This document shows, piece by piece, positions 26,813 to 35,081 of a stretch of 64,000 bases of DNA (position 1 is the stretch's first letter; every line of letters starts with the position of its first letter). The DNA is from Candidatus Thiomargarita nelsonii (GTDB taxonomy: Bacteria > Pseudomonadota > Gammaproteobacteria > Beggiatoales > Beggiatoaceae). Below the pieces are notes generated by a model that was not told the DNA's origin, did no database searches, and saw only the letters and a list, made by a program, of their open reading frames with translations. Made by a program: the position numbers and the translations under genes. Location of the stretch: the NCBI GenBank assembly GCA_000785145.2, contig JSZA02000007.1, forward strand, positions 1 through 64,000. The letters are read 5' to 3'.

Positions 26813-26934
26813 TTATAGCTTTGTCAATTGGTAAAATAAGCGTTCGTATTCATCGGTGACAACATCCCAAGTGTAATGGGTTTGAGCACGAAGTTTAGCT
26901 CGTTGGCGATATTCGGTGACTGTTTCAGGTTCAG
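26813..26934 (-). pseudogene. C-terminal end of a GT4 glycosyltransferase, cut off by an insertion
   Basis: The minus strand encodes SEPETVTEYRQRAKLRAQTH, then YTWDVVTDEYERLFYQL and a stop at 26813-26815, a typical C-terminal end of GT4 glycosyltransferases. It continues the fragment at 27333-27522, from which it is separated by about 400 bp of inserted DNA. Confidence 0.8.
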
Positions 26935-27332
26935 ACACTTACTTTAAAACGCCAAAACCACAAAATCCGGCCTTGGTTATGTTTAAGGGGCAAGCTCCCT
27001 GGGGTGATAAAACATCTATCACCTTTTGAATTTACCTTGGATTTGAACTTAAACCGATTTTGAGGCTAATCTGCTCTAAGTTCATTTAATACAATACTAC
27101 AAATAATTATTGTCTGTCAAGATTTCATTTTTTGACGGCTTTATTATTGCATGGGTGTTTAATGATAACTGCCTTCTTGACATTCGCTAAGAGCAGTAGA
27201 GTACTACAAATAATTAGTGTCAGTCAAGAGGTTTTTTTGATTTTGTGGTGTAGGGGGGGGGTAATGCTAACTCTTATACTATACATTAAAAAAACGATTT
27301 TGTATTTTTTGTTATTTTTGTGGTTTTGGTGT
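26935..27332 (-). mobile_element. Non-autonomous TnpB-element derivative inserted in a glycosyltransferase gene
   Basis: The left end carries, on the minus strand, a frame ending KAGFCGFGVLK-stop that matches the C-terminal tail of the TnpB at 33015 (EAIFGGFGVFK-stop), with ACACTTACTT beyond it in both. The ends form an inverted repeat: AACGCCAAAACCACAAAAT at 26948 against ATTTTTGTGGTTTTGGTGT at 27314-27332. About 400 bp remain, so most of tnpB is deleted. The interior holds two direct repeats (27095 and 27202). It would be mobilised only in trans. Confidence 0.65.
27095..27229. repeat. Pair of 28-bp direct repeats 107 bp apart
   Basis: TACTACAAATAATTATTGTC with its continuation TGTCAAGA (27095-27122) recurs as TACTACAAATAATTAGTGTC with CAGTCAAGA-type continuation (27202-27229). 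They lie inside the TnpB-derived element and their role is unknown. Confidence 0.7.
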
Positions 27333-27522
27333 ATAAACTCAACAGCAATTTTTCAAGTAATTGCTGTAAGCTATCTGCGCCGACTTTACCATCATAACTA
27401 AACCCAGCATCACCGATAGTTTCTAAATTTTCTGGGGTGTTGTGGGTTATGACACAATTTCCAAAAGCCATTGCTTCTACCAAGGCGGGGTGGGTTCCGC
27501 CTGTTATGATGCAATTGTTCAT
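27333..27522 (-). pseudogene. Middle fragment of a GT4 glycosyltransferase
   Basis: The frame MNNCIITGGTHPALVEAMAF with GNCVITHNTPENLETIGDAG carries the GT4 nucleotide-sugar site (GGTHPALVEAMA). It then runs into QQLLEKLL, after which element-derived residues (TKTTKITKNTK) follow. The N-terminal roughly 200 residues are missing; the gene for a GT2 enzyme overlaps its first bases. With 26813-26934 it is the remains of one glycosyltransferase. Confidence 0.75.
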
Positions 27523-28463
27523 TTTTTATGAGTATTATAGATACTTGACCAATAATAATCCTGCCCACTCAGCAAACGCACTATCCTAAGAGATAATTTT
27601 GTGCCAATCGTTCCCACTTTATAACCCAAATATTTAGCGGCAAGATGGAATATCGCGTATGGAATTGCTAAAGGTTTTTTTCTTATTAATTCCTCTAACA
27701 TTGCTTTAGCAAGCCGAGAACCATATTTTTTATCTTGACTATTACGAAAAAATAATTCTTTTTCTTTTATATAGAGTCTGCGAGCATATCCAACATCAAA
27801 ATAGCGTTTAAACTCTTGTAAAAGTGAATAATGATGAGAGTGATGCACAATTGCCTCTGCAACATAAGCAATACGATGTCCTTTTTCCAAAAGTCTCGTG
27901 GCTGCAAAATGTTCTTCACTCACAAGTGCAGGGGAAAAACCGCCTATTTCATCTAATGCACTATTTATCCAAGCAGCACAAGAATCAGAACAAAAAAAAG
28001 TATAAGAACCATAAGTCTCTAAATCTTCAATACCTCGAATATGACTTTTTTCTGGATAATTGAATTGACGCGGAAAAGCTTCAAAAAAATCAGCACCTTC
28101 ATGTGGAATCTGTCTAGCATAGGAAACAGCCGCAGTTCCTTCTAATAAAGGGGCTACTAAATATTGTAGAAAATCACTGGATTGGGGGTAAGCGTCTTGA
28201 GTCATCATCACTACAATATCTGTATTTAGATGCTTTCTAGCTAGTTCCCGCGTTGCGCCGTGGTTAAATTCTTCTTGAGGAATGACTAAAGTTTCAGCCC
28301 CCATTTGTTGGGCTAGTTTTATTGTGTCATCTTTTGAGGATGAGTCTATTACTAAGACGCGAGGTTTTAAGAGGGAGGCTAAGACTGGAGTGAGGCAGCG
28401 TTTTAGGTGATTGTGGGCGTTGTGGGTGGGGATTACGACACCAATACTGTTCTTCTGTTTCAT
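27519..28463 (-). CDS. GT2 glycosyltransferase, rhamnosyltransferase-like
   Basis: This 314-residue protein has the GT-A start IGVVIPTHNAHNHLKRCL, RVLVIDSSSKDDT and a metal-site region VMMTQDAYPQS. A C-terminal acceptor part contains EIGGFSPALVSEEHFAATRLL. It resembles GT2 rhamnosyltransferases that build O-antigen and exopolysaccharide repeat units. Its start overlaps the stop of the next upstream gene by 4 nt (ATGA), so the genes 27.5-33 kb form a tightly coupled operon. The sugar donor is inferred only by resemblance. Confidence 0.88.
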   Translation of the reverse strand: MKQKNSIGVVIPTHNAHNHLKRCLTPVLASLLKPRVLVIDSSSKDDTIKLAQQMGAETLVIPQEEFNHGATRELARKHLNTDIVVMMTQDAYPQSSDFLQYLVAPLLEGTAAVSYARQIPHEGADFFEAFPRQFNYPEKSHIRGIEDLETYGSYTFFCSDSCAAWINSALDEIGGFSPALVSEEHFAATRLLEKGHRIAYVAEAIVHHSHHYSLLQEFKRYFDVGYARRLYIKEKELFFRNSQDKKYGSRLAKAMLEELIRKKPLAIPYAIFHLAAKYLGYKVGTIGTKLSLRIVRLLSGQDYYWSSIYNTHKK

Positions 28464-29677
28464 CTTTTCAAAACCTTTTCATAAACAGACAATAACTGCT
28501 CAACATGTCTTGATAACGTTGGTGGATTATTCCAAAAAGATTGATAAGCCGCTTTTCCAAGTTCCGCTACAAATTGAGAATCATCTAATAATAGCTTCAT
28601 TTTGTTTTGCAAATCTTCAACATCTCCACCTTTAAACCAAAGCCCTGTTTCACCATTAACAACTAAATCACGCGCTGCTGAAGTATCAGGTACAATAGCT
28701 GGAACCCCTAAAGCTGCCGCTTCTGATACGACTAAACCTTGCGTTTCATACCATAAAGAAGGCAGGACCAATGCTTTTATGTTTTGTAAACTTTCTTTGA
28801 CGGCTTCTGTCGTTTGCCAACCTCTATAATCTAAATTTGGTGCAATATTTTGTAATGTTTCCATATAAGGACCATCACCAACGACAATACCATGTGCATT
28901 CAATGATTGAATTGCTTTTGCAAACAAATGAGGTCCTTTCTCTTTTGAAACCCGCCCAAGCATGACAAAAGCCTGATTATTAGCCACAACGACAGGTTTC
29001 TCTTTTTTTATAGAAATAGGATTATCTACAGAATAAAACGGTGTATTTTTAGGTAAATAGGGTGCAAGTATAGATTCACTAAACTTTGATACAGTAATAA
29101 AATGTCGTATTCCTTTGGGAATTAAACCCATTTCTTTTTGGGTTAATTGTCTAATGACCCTATAAAGTTTTTGTGGATAACTTCTAACATCACACTGTGT
29201 ACTAATGCATTTCAAAGACAATGGGCGTAATTTGCAGCTTGAATTAGTCGTATAATTAAAGAATGCGCCATTAGGACAAGCGGTAAAATAATCATGCAAT
29301 GTACAAACAACTTTAAACCCCATTTTTAAAGCGGTACGTACAGGACTAGATGATAAGGCTTTTGTCCAACCATGCAGATGGATTATGGTATCTGATGAAT
29401 CAAAATCTTTTAATAGTTTTTCTATTTCTACAGCCGCTTTATGATTCCAAATTCCTTGGTACATAGCACGTAAACGATTGGGATCTTTCGCTATTTCTTT
29501 TTGTCCCGTACAAACCAGTTGTACACCTTTTTGATAAAGTTCATGCATAACAGGTTCTACTGCCGAAAATAACACCACCTTATCAACTTTACCTACTAAA
29601 CCTAATGCACTGTCAAGTGCAACTTTGCTTGCGCCACCATTGACATAAGCAAAATCATTGAGAATTATTACTTGCAT
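28460..29677 (-). CDS. GT4 glycosyltransferase
   Basis: The 405-residue protein has the two-domain GT-B layout. The N-terminal part includes NDFAYVNGGASKVALDSA and the C-terminal part carries FVMLGRVSKEKGPHLFAKAI, LVLPSLWYETQGLVVSEAAA and GVPAIVPDTSAARD, the GT4 nucleotide-sugar site with EtQGLVVSEA. A cysteine-containing insert (SSCKLRPLSLKCISTQC) in the N-terminal half resembles that of group 1 transferases from EPS loci. It acts at the cytoplasmic face on lipid-linked sugars. It overlaps the polymerase gene by 23 nt and the GT2 gene by 4 nt. Confidence 0.9.
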   Translation of the reverse strand: MQVIILNDFAYVNGGASKVALDSALGLVGKVDKVVLFSAVEPVMHELYQKGVQLVCTGQKEIAKDPNRLRAMYQGIWNHKAAVEIEKLLKDFDSSDTIIHLHGWTKALSSSPVRTALKMGFKVVCTLHDYFTACPNGAFFNYTTNSSCKLRPLSLKCISTQCDVRSYPQKLYRVIRQLTQKEMGLIPKGIRHFITVSKFSESILAPYLPKNTPFYSVDNPISIKKEKPVVVANNQAFVMLGRVSKEKGPHLFAKAIQSLNAHGIVVGDGPYMETLQNIAPNLDYRGWQTTEAVKESLQNIKALVLPSLWYETQGLVVSEAAALGVPAIVPDTSAARDLVVNGETGLWFKGGDVEDLQNKMKLLLDDSQFVAELGKAAYQSFWNNPPTLSRHVEQLLSVYEKVLKR

Positions 29678-30941
29678 TTGAACTCTTTAATTGCCTAAAA
29701 TTTAGTTTATCCAGAACGATATTAGCCATCAAAAAACCCAATATCATAAAAATAATAATTCCCTGTTTTCCAGAAAAAGGCATATTAAACATTGCCATAG
29801 CACTAGAAGAAGCAATTAATCCAATACCAAAATAGCCATATTCTTTATTGACGATGAATAAATTCCATGCACAGTATAATAAAAAAGAACAAAATATCAA
29901 AAAACCAATTAAACCATAAGCTAAATAATAGGCTAAAAAATTATTATGAGGAGCAATGTAATCATCAGTTTTTGCAGATGGAGACATTCTTCCAAGCCCA
30001 ATCCCAAAATGGTTATCATAAGCTAATTGTAGCGCATTATCCCATTGACTCTCAGTCCGTTCGATAACTGCTGCATCCTGAAATAAATTAAGAGTTACAA
30101 CATCATAAAGACGATAATAAGCGGTAGATGTCATTGGATGATTTTCTAAAAATGATCGATTTAGAAAAATTAAGACTATGATAAAGGTTAATATTGATAT
30201 TGCTTTAAAAAAGCTTCCTATATTTGTTATTATATATTTAAGTTTCCAAAAAAATATCATAATTATTGCTATGAAAATTGGAGAACGTTCCAATGTTAAT
30301 AGAATGACTGAAATTCCTAATATTAAATTAATCTGTAACAGCTTTTTTCTCATAATGAATTTTTTATTTAAGACAAGCCAAGACAATATAAATATTGTTA
30401 GAACCTGAAATTCAACAAAAGAATTCATTGGACCAAAAAATCGTAGTAAACGGCCCTGAAAAAAATTATGTGGTCCCGCCTCATTTAGAGATTGAATATA
30501 AGCGGCATCCCAAGGCAAAAATTGCTCAAGGGTAAATACATAGAAGCTAATTTCTTGTATTAATCCATAGATTAAAAAAGGAAAAATTAAAAGATTAATA
30601 ATATCTATTGCTTTATGAGTATAACGTATTAAGATGAAACCTATATAAAAAGAAGCTAAAGGAATTAAAAAATCCTTAATTGTAAATATATTAGCTGTTA
30701 TGGGAGAACGAATATCAAAAAGATATACGAAAAAATACATTATTACCAATAAAAGTAGTAGATTTGTCTTATCCCACTTTAGATATTTTAGAGAATAAAT
30801 AGAAACTAGTAGCCAACTAATATAAAAAATAACGTTAATATTATATCCAATAATTCGGCTAATTAAATTTGAAAACAAAAAAGAAAAAAAATAGATAGCC
30901 AATAAGAAGTAATAAAGATTGATTTGAAAGATTGATTTCAT
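29655..30941 (-). CDS. O-antigen ligase/polymerase-like membrane protein (Wzy-type)
   Basis: This 428-residue, strongly hydrophobic protein has about 11-12 membrane helices and a periplasmic loop between the later ones with GIGLGRMSPSAKTDDYIAPHNNFLAYYLAYG. This H-N-x-F/Y pattern is typical of the Wzy_C/O-antigen ligase family. It would join lipid-linked repeat units in the periplasm. Base composition is AT-richer than its neighbours, common for wzy genes. It overlaps the downstream GT4 gene by 23 nt and the upstream glycosyltransferase gene by 4 nt. Confidence 0.82.
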   Translation of the reverse strand: MKSIFQINLYYFLLAIYFFSFLFSNLISRIIGYNINVIFYISWLLVSIYSLKYLKWDKTNLLLLLVIMYFFVYLFDIRSPITANIFTIKDFLIPLASFYIGFILIRYTHKAIDIINLLIFPFLIYGLIQEISFYVFTLEQFLPWDAAYIQSLNEAGPHNFFQGRLLRFFGPMNSFVEFQVLTIFILSWLVLNKKFIMRKKLLQINLILGISVILLTLERSPIFIAIIMIFFWKLKYIITNIGSFFKAISILTFIIVLIFLNRSFLENHPMTSTAYYRLYDVVTLNLFQDAAVIERTESQWDNALQLAYDNHFGIGLGRMSPSAKTDDYIAPHNNFLAYYLAYGLIGFLIFCSFLLYCAWNLFIVNKEYGYFGIGLIASSSAMAMFNMPFSGKQGIIIFMILGFLMANIVLDKLNFRQLKSSNASNNSQ

Positions 30942-32080
30942 AATAAGATTCTTACACGCTCTTTCCAGTCATGCTTATGTGCATATTTTTGATAACATTC
31001 AATACTTTTTGGAATTTGAATACTCTCTTTGATGGCTTTTACAAAAGCCTTATAGCTATTAACTAATATAGCAGGCGTTTTAAGCAATTCTAGCTCTTCC
31101 CAATGCACAGATACAACGGGTAAATTACAAGCCATATATTCGTACAATTTCAATGGATTAATATGTGCAATTAATTCAGCATGATCCTTAATATCAAATG
31201 GGATAATTCCCACGTCTGCATTATGTAAATAAGCTGGTAATTCACTATAATCACGACTACCCAATAGATGGATATTAGGTAAATCTGCTAATCGTTGACG
31301 GGCTAACTTATCTGGACCAATTAATACAAATGATACTTGAGGCAATTCTCGTGCTGCATAATTAACTAATTCATAATCAAACCATACATCCATTGCTCCC
31401 ACATAAACAGCAATAGGTTTTTTAATATTTTGGTATTCAACAGGTAATGTTTTCGAGCCATTGGCAAAATGTTCAAAATTAACGCCATTCGGTAAAAACA
31501 TGGTATTTTTGGGGTGTAATGATTGTACATAGCTTTCTAGGCTTTTTGCAGAATAGACAACTAAATCAACTTGTTGAGCTAGTTTTTCTTCTTGTTTGAT
31601 TGTGGCAGAAGTCGTTTTGGAAAAGCCAGTATTTTTGTCTGCAATACGAAAGATTGATTTGTCATGGGGTATGACATCCAGCCAGAACGCTTGATTAATA
31701 CTATCGAAATAAAGTGTGTCAACTTTCTCAAAACCGTTTTTTGCGACGACTTTAAACACATTAGGCCATGTTAATTTATACCAATTATTATGTATCCATT
31801 CGCTACGCAGTATAGGTTTATTGTGTGGTGTGGCAAGAGCAGCCGGTATATAAGTCCAAATCTTATTCTGATAATCCCATATACCACCTTCTTGATAAAT
31901 AGAAAAACGATCACGCAAAGCATCACTAATACCATTTAATATATGTAATGGTGATATAGGATCGGATATAAATGCTACTTGATAACCAGCGTTTGCAAAT
32001 CCTTTTGCTATATGGTGGCTACCCACTTGAAAGGGTGATGTCCAATGGTTAGCGCAAGCCATTAAAATTTTTTTTGTCAT
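30938..32080 (-). CDS. GT-B fold glycosyltransferase (GT4-like)
   Basis: The 380-residue protein begins KKILMACANHWTSPFQVGSH and has a C-terminal GT4-like half: PIAVYVGAMDVWFDYELVNY, DVGIIPFDIKDHAELIAHINPLKLYEYMA and NLPVVSV. It resembles TuaH-like glycosyltransferases of cell-surface polymer loci. No signal peptide or membrane helix is seen. It is coupled by ATGA to the polymerase gene and follows the methyltransferase gene by one base. The sugar is not predictable. Confidence 0.82.
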   Translation of the reverse strand: MTKKILMACANHWTSPFQVGSHHIAKGFANAGYQVAFISDPISPLHILNGISDALRDRFSIYQEGGIWDYQNKIWTYIPAALATPHNKPILRSEWIHNNWYKLTWPNVFKVVAKNGFEKVDTLYFDSINQAFWLDVIPHDKSIFRIADKNTGFSKTTSATIKQEEKLAQQVDLVVYSAKSLESYVQSLHPKNTMFLPNGVNFEHFANGSKTLPVEYQNIKKPIAVYVGAMDVWFDYELVNYAARELPQVSFVLIGPDKLARQRLADLPNIHLLGSRDYSELPAYLHNADVGIIPFDIKDHAELIAHINPLKLYEYMACNLPVVSVHWEELELLKTPAILVNSYKAFVKAIKESIQIPKSIECYQKYAHKHDWKERVRILL

Positions 32081-32081
32081 A

Positions 32082-33005
32082 TTATTCAGTTCGTTTTCTT
32101 CTCATCCAAAAGCTACTTGGCCAACGATTAACATGATACCAAGGAAAAAGTACTTTCAATTCATTTTGGAATTTGCAGTGTAAATAACTTAAACTTGAAA
32201 GCACTTCAAATTCTTGATTAAACATCAAAAAAGCATGGAGTAGATATTGTTCCTGCCAAAATTGTTTAAGCCCTTTTTTAAGGAAATGATGGGGTAAATA
32301 TTCAACTGGAAAGAATATATCATGAATATGAATAATTACGCCAGGATTCAACTGAGGAATAACATTTAAGTATAAATAATTGACATCTCCAAGCACTTTT
32401 ACTGTATGACTGGAGTCAATAAATAAAATATCATTGCTTCCAAGTTCCTTGAACATCTCTAATTCAACATTCTCAACTTTTCTAGTGTCTAAACGACTTA
32501 GCCCATCGTAACCCTTTTGAAGTTCTTTAGAAGGATAAGGTTCAATGGCAATAAATTGACCGGCATGTCCTTCTTGTTCATTTTTATTAAAAGCCGTCGC
32601 AGAAATTTTTGTTGACATACCTGAACCTACTTCAATCATTTTCTTGGGCTTAAAATGTCGAATAAAGGCATATAATGCTAGTGCGTTTATGGGGGCAAAA
32701 GAAGGCATTTCAGTTTCAGTTAATCCAAAAGAATTACCTCCCCATTTTTTATACTCATTTTCAATTGGTTTCAATACGTTATATAAAATTTCTAATTGTT
32801 CCTTTTCCCGCATATCTATGCCGTAGAGAGGATGCTCTTTAGCCAATAAATCAATGTTTTTTTTAAGCTGCCTAGTGTCAGGAATTGGACTATAGTAATG
32901 AACTGGCAGCACATGAAAACCAAATTTCTCAAAAAAAGGGAATAATCGCCATACCACTTTATCTATCAGCTTTTTTATCATTTTAAATCTCTCCATACAA
33001 ATCAC
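32082..33005 (-). CDS. Class I SAM methyltransferase (Methyltransf_24-like)
   Basis: This 307-residue protein has the SAM-binding motif KKMIEVGSGMSTKISA near residue 120, AIEPYPSKELQKG after strand 2, and NDILFIDSSHTVKVLGDVNYL. That pattern is typical of the Methyltransf_24 group found in polysaccharide loci. An iron or metal ligand set of the related TylF family is hinted at by IDSSHT and HIHDIF but not proven. ATGs at residues 1, 4 and 9 make the start uncertain. It is the most upstream gene of the 27.5-33 kb operon, next to the TnpB element. Confidence 0.82.
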   Translation of the reverse strand: MICMERFKMIKKLIDKVVWRLFPFFEKFGFHVLPVHYYSPIPDTRQLKKNIDLLAKEHPLYGIDMREKEQLEILYNVLKPIENEYKKWGGNSFGLTETEMPSFAPINALALYAFIRHFKPKKMIEVGSGMSTKISATAFNKNEQEGHAGQFIAIEPYPSKELQKGYDGLSRLDTRKVENVELEMFKELGSNDILFIDSSHTVKVLGDVNYLYLNVIPQLNPGVIIHIHDIFFPVEYLPHHFLKKGLKQFWQEQYLLHAFLMFNQEFEVLSSLSYLHCKFQNELKVLFPWYHVNRWPSSFWMRRKRTE

Positions 33006-33009
33006 CGTT

Positions 33010-34648
33010 TACACTTACTTAAAAACGCCAAAACCACCAAATATGGCTTCAGTTGTGTCTAAGGCGTAAGTTGCCTCAAGTGATATAACTTCTACCACTT
33101 TAGTTAGGAATCTAATCAATATATTTCTAGCACCATGTTGATCTCTATTCACAATTTTACCTTGGTAAGAAATTGAAGTTTTTCCACCTAAGTTTTTGAT
33201 TAGAGAGCCATCCCACAATGTCTTGCTAGTGTATGCTTCGCATACATCTATCACAGTTTTACCATACTTTTTCGCCATCCATTTCAAAGTCATTTTAAAT
33301 TTGTAATGAGCTAAACCTAGCATTGCTCTTACAGTTTTCTTCCTCAGAAATCTTTTTCTGTTTTCATTTTTCTGTGACATTTTCTTAGTTTCAAACGTAG
33401 GAAGTAAGATTACATCGTAGTTTTTAACTAAGTCCAAAGCCACTCGCTTATGTAAGTCACTAACTAAATTTGATTGTCTAGCTCTAATCGATGCGATTAA
33501 TTTATGAATATGCCAAAGACGATCTCTAACCCATTGTTTAGTACGATCTTCTTTATTTAACCAATCTCTCTTAGACAAGCATTTATCTAAAAGTAACATC
33601 AATGGAACTAATTTCTCTTTCACAAAACCATCACCATAAGCAATGGTTTCATTTTCACTAAATGTCGTTTGAAAAGTTCTAACTCCTGGATCTAGTGCAA
33701 CTATAGATAACAATTCAGTTTTCTTGGGTTTAATCTCTTGTGAGTACTTGGTACATGCGAACCATTGTTGGTTTACATAGCTTACAACTACAGTCTTACC
33801 AACAGCTTCATCATAAGGCGTTTCCACCCAATGACAATTTCCAAGTATTCTGGGAAAAATCGATTTCTTAGGTGACAACTTAGGAACAATGAAATATTGT
33901 TTCGCATTGTTCCTAGACATAAAATTCATCTCAGCTTTTTGTTTGTGTAAACGTTTTTTGATCACTGCGGATCGATTCTCAGATGCTTTTCGATACGCAG
34001 CCAATACGAGGTTAGAATTATATTTAACCTCGTTTTCTTCACATTCACAGATACACCAATCACAAAGTTGTGATCTAAAATCAAAATGTGGTTTTAGCCC
34101 ATTTCTAAAGAAATGAATAGAAAGGTTGTATGCTCTACGGAAGAGATTTAAGCTATCAAACCAAAGTGCTTCGTTCTCAGGATAAATCCGTATTTTCTGG
34201 CTTGTTATGACACTTAAATCTTCTGGTTCTTCCAGAATCGAAATTGACAAGGATGGTAAACGACTATTTCGTATTGCATTAATATTCTGAATCTTCTGTT
34301 TCCAAAAACTAGATTCTATTTCTTGATAGTTTTTTGAACCCTGTGATTCTAGCTTATATGGTTGCCACAAAATCGAGTGAATTTTTGTAGATATGCGATT
34401 CCAGAATGGTTTTTTTTCTTCGTCGATTTGAGTTAAATCTGTTGGCAATATTAATGTTTTATCTCCAATCATAGTTTATAATTCGTGTTATTTAGTAACA
34501 AACATTATTAATAAATTGTCAATAATTTGGACGAAATTTATCAATTAAAAAATTAGTTTATCAATTCTTCATTAAATATGATATATCAAACACTAAATTA
34601 AATCAATTAATTGTTATTAGATTTGATCTAATTTCGTGGTTTTGGTGT
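33010..34648 (-). mobile_element. TnpB-only insertion element with subterminal inverted repeats
   Basis: A TnpB gene (33015-34472) is bracketed by AACGCCAAAACCACCAAAT at 33024-33042 and its near reverse complement ATTTCGTGGTTTTGGTGT at 34631-34648. The same end sequences bound the ~400-bp remnant at 26935-27332. No TnpA transposase is present. The right repeat lies inside the last codons of the adjacent HEPN gene. Exact boundaries cannot be fixed without an empty-site comparison. Confidence 0.6.
33015..34472 (-). CDS. TnpB-family RNA-guided nuclease, Fanzor-like branch, zinc ribbon missing
   Basis: This 485-residue protein keeps the RuvC-type residues: Asp in SIVALDPGVRTFQTTFS, Glu in VILLPTFETKKMSQ and Asp in VNRDQHGARNIL. 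The DPGVRTFxT and DRDxxGARN wording is closer to the Fanzor/IS607-like branch than to common IS605 TnpB. The zinc-ribbon CxxC pairs expected between AYTSKT and the last Asp are absent; the stretch reads LWDGSLIKNLGG. TnpB proteins are guided by an RNA overlapping their own 3' end and cut DNA to keep their element. Whether this one is active is uncertain. Confidence 0.8.
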   Translation of the reverse strand: MIGDKTLILPTDLTQIDEEKKPFWNRISTKIHSILWQPYKLESQGSKNYQEIESSFWKQKIQNINAIRNSRLPSLSISILEEPEDLSVITSQKIRIYPENEALWFDSLNLFRRAYNLSIHFFRNGLKPHFDFRSQLCDWCICECEENEVKYNSNLVLAAYRKASENRSAVIKKRLHKQKAEMNFMSRNNAKQYFIVPKLSPKKSIFPRILGNCHWVETPYDEAVGKTVVVSYVNQQWFACTKYSQEIKPKKTELLSIVALDPGVRTFQTTFSENETIAYGDGFVKEKLVPLMLLLDKCLSKRDWLNKEDRTKQWVRDRLWHIHKLIASIRARQSNLVSDLHKRVALDLVKNYDVILLPTFETKKMSQKNENRKRFLRKKTVRAMLGLAHYKFKMTLKWMAKKYGKTVIDVCEAYTSKTLWDGSLIKNLGGKTSISYQGKIVNRDQHGARNILIRFLTKVVEVISLEATYALDTTEAIFGGFGVFK

Positions 34649-35081
34649 TTTTGCTAGGCAGTTCAACTTCTTTATCACTTTCAAATTTTATCAATTCTTC
34701 TAATAATTGATCGCAAATTGTTACACTTTGCTTATATCCATCACAGTCAATTAAAAAATTATATCTATATTCTTCTGCACAAACAGTAATAACCTGTAGT
34801 GCCATAAAATATTTCGTTTTATCTGTTCTAAATTTTGTATTTGCAATCACTTCTTCTAATAGTTTTTGCAATTTATGACTTTTACCATAAGAACCAAATT
34901 GACTTCTGGTTTCTAGTATATGCTTAAAAAACAATTCCATCATTTGTTGGTAATGAAAACATTCTATTGAACAATCTGTAATATCTGTTGTTGCTAATAC
35001 ATCTATTGCAACAGCATGTTCCCAAGCTTTGCCTGCTAAATTTTCGATGTTTTTAAATTTTTTTAACTTATCTTGATACAT
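34617..35081 (-). CDS. Small helical HEPN-like protein
   Basis: The 154-residue product is helical with HEPN-like features: FHYQQMMELFFKHILETRSQ (the Q..E..K helix), GKSHKLQKLLEE and AEEYRYNF. The clear Rx4-6H RNase motif is not obvious, so catalytic status is doubtful. The C-terminal tail KNTKTTKLDQI is encoded by the inverted repeat of the adjacent TnpB element, so the original C-terminus was probably replaced by the insertion. No nucleotidyltransferase partner is next to it; the TnpB element may have removed one. It overlaps the heparinase-like gene by 19 nt. Confidence 0.55.
   Translation of the reverse strand: MYQDKLKKFKNIENLAGKAWEHAVAIDVLATTDITDCSIECFHYQQMMELFFKHILETRSQFGSYGKSHKLQKLLEEVIANTKFRTDKTKYFMALQVITVCAEEYRYNFLIDCDGYKQSVTICDQLLEELIKFESDKEVELPSKNTKTTKLDQI

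Noticed and set aside
27132..27401. Plus-strand frame of 89 codons
   Set aside because: It overlaps the TnpB-derived insert and antisense glycosyltransferase sequence and has no protein features beyond accidental hydrophobic runs.
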